NCBI GenBank assembly: GCA_964398485.1
Contig: CAYNMD010000035.1
Coordinates: forward strand, 1 to 6,979
Direction of reading: 5' to 3'
Origin: SSEF01 sp964398485
GTDB taxonomy: Bacteria > Patescibacteriota > Minisyncoccia > Moranbacterales > UBA1568
Length of the DNA stretch: 6,979 nt
Part shown: in pieces, positions 6,509 to 6,979 of the stretch
Numbering within the stretch: position 1 is the stretch's first letter
Layout: every line of letters starts with the position of its first letter
Notes under the pieces: model-generated
The model's database searches: none
What the model saw: the letters and a program-made list of their open reading frames with translations, nothing else
Told to the model about the DNA's origin: nothing
Made by a program: the position numbers and the translations under genes

Positions 6509-6979
6509 ACAAGCTACTCTTCTCGAAACGGCCGGCACCTGGTGTATCAGGGTGTCGGCTGTGTTTCTTTTGCTGCTAGTAATGCCGGTTTTGTATCAAG
6601 AAATTCGTTATTTTGTTCTCTCAACGAGTAAAAGCCTGGAAAAACCACTTAATCTGTGGCAGTCTCCAGCTGAAAAAAAGGAGGCCAAGCGTTCAGATGT
6701 GCCACAACCAGTTGATAGAGCATTTGGTATTGTGATTCCAAAGATCGGTGCCAATAGCCGAGTGCTCGCTGATATTGATTGGCAGGATTCACGAGTGTAT
6801 CAGAAAGCGCTTACTCAGGGCGTGGCCCATGCTCGAGGGTCGGCCAAGCCGGGAGAACTCGGAAACGTCTTCCTCTTTGCACATGCGGGAGCGAGTCCAC
6901 TCGAGGCACTTCGGTACAACGCTGTCTTTTATCTATTGGATAGACTTGATACTGAGGATATGGTCCAAGTTTGGTATCA
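6489..6979 (+). CDS. Sortase family transpeptidase, N-terminal part (3' end outside window)
   Basis: The visible 163 residues begin at ATG 6489, inside the last 20 bases of the preceding gene. After a short cytoplasmic N-terminus there is one transmembrane segment (about 19-36), then a linker, then the start of a sortase beta-barrel: FGIVIPKIG (79-87), ADID (94-97), ALTQGVAHARGSAKPGELGNV with the usual proline and glycine pattern (107-127), and FLFAHAG (128-134). His132 matches the catalytic His of sortases. The LDRLDTEDMVQVWY segment at the cut fits the strand after it. The catalytic Cys (TLxC) and Arg would lie just beyond the window, so activity cannot be judged. The enzyme would be membrane-anchored and face outward, cleaving an LPxTG-type motif and transferring the product to an amine acceptor. 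The adjacent LPLTG protein is the obvious substrate. Many sortases have Gly directly before this His; here it is Ala. I do not assign a class. Confidence 0.88.
   Translation, partial: MAPLSNKQATLLETAGTWCIRVSAVFLLLLVMPVLYQEIRYFVLSTSKSLEKPLNLWQSPAEKKEAKRSDVPQPVDRAFGIVIPKIGANSRVLADIDWQDSRVYQKALTQGVAHARGSAKPGELGNVFLFAHAGASPLEALRYNAVFYLLDRLDTEDMVQVWY

Noticed and set aside
1..6979. Alternative genetic code (TGA as Gly or Trp), known from some Patescibacteria
   Set aside because: All genes are complete with TAA stops and no in-frame TGA interrupts a conserved region, so code 11 suffices. The absence of TGA and TAG stops in five genes is too small a sample.

Overview
The window reads as one continuous plus-strand surface-protein operon. 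It holds six genes, with the first cut at the left edge and the last at the right edge. Gaps are 31 and 78 bases, one is 3 bases, and two junctions overlap by 20 bases. No RNA genes, mobile elements or CRISPR arrays were seen, and no gene-free stretch exceeds 80 bases. The combination of TasA-like proteins, a SipW-type signal peptidase, a lamin-tail protein, a 'VLGAST...LPxTG' type sorting signal and a downstream sortase, with moderate G+C and little Shine-Dalgarno use, resembles what I know from Candidate Phyla Radiation bacteria (Patescibacteria). That assignment is inference from gene style; no marker gene is present. The standard genetic code fits: the five complete stops are all TAA and no in-frame TGA needs reading through.

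Layout: (1) 1-203, the C-terminal end of a TasA/camelysin-like secreted protein. (2) 235-1581, a second TasA-like protein carrying a DUF642/galactose-binding-like domain inserted after its N-terminal strand. (3) 1597-1624, a perfect 12-bp intergenic hairpin. (4) 1660-2232, an ER-type (Ser/His/Asp) signal peptidase I of the SipW kind. (5) 2213-4381, a secreted protein with a TasA-type N-terminus, two lamin-tail domains and a long acidic tail. (6) 4385-6508, a secreted membrane protein with a DUF11-like domain, an internal LPLTG sorting signal, an immediately following second signal-peptide-like segment, a second extracellular half and a C-terminal membrane anchor. (7) 6489-end, the N-terminal part of a sortase; its catalytic His is visible, but the expected Cys and Arg lie beyond the window.

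How they may work together (inference): SipW would process the atypical signal peptides of the TasA-like proteins and the lamin-tail protein, which could form or decorate an extracellular fibre or matrix. The DUF642-like and lamin-tail domains would give binding functions. The LPLTG protein would be attached or cleaved by the adjacent sortase. A SipW/TasA matrix module and a sortase module therefore sit in a single transcription unit. The most unusual element is the LPLTG protein, which looks like two surface proteins in one reading frame, joined at a sorting signal plus a new signal peptide, as if designed to be cut into two chains.
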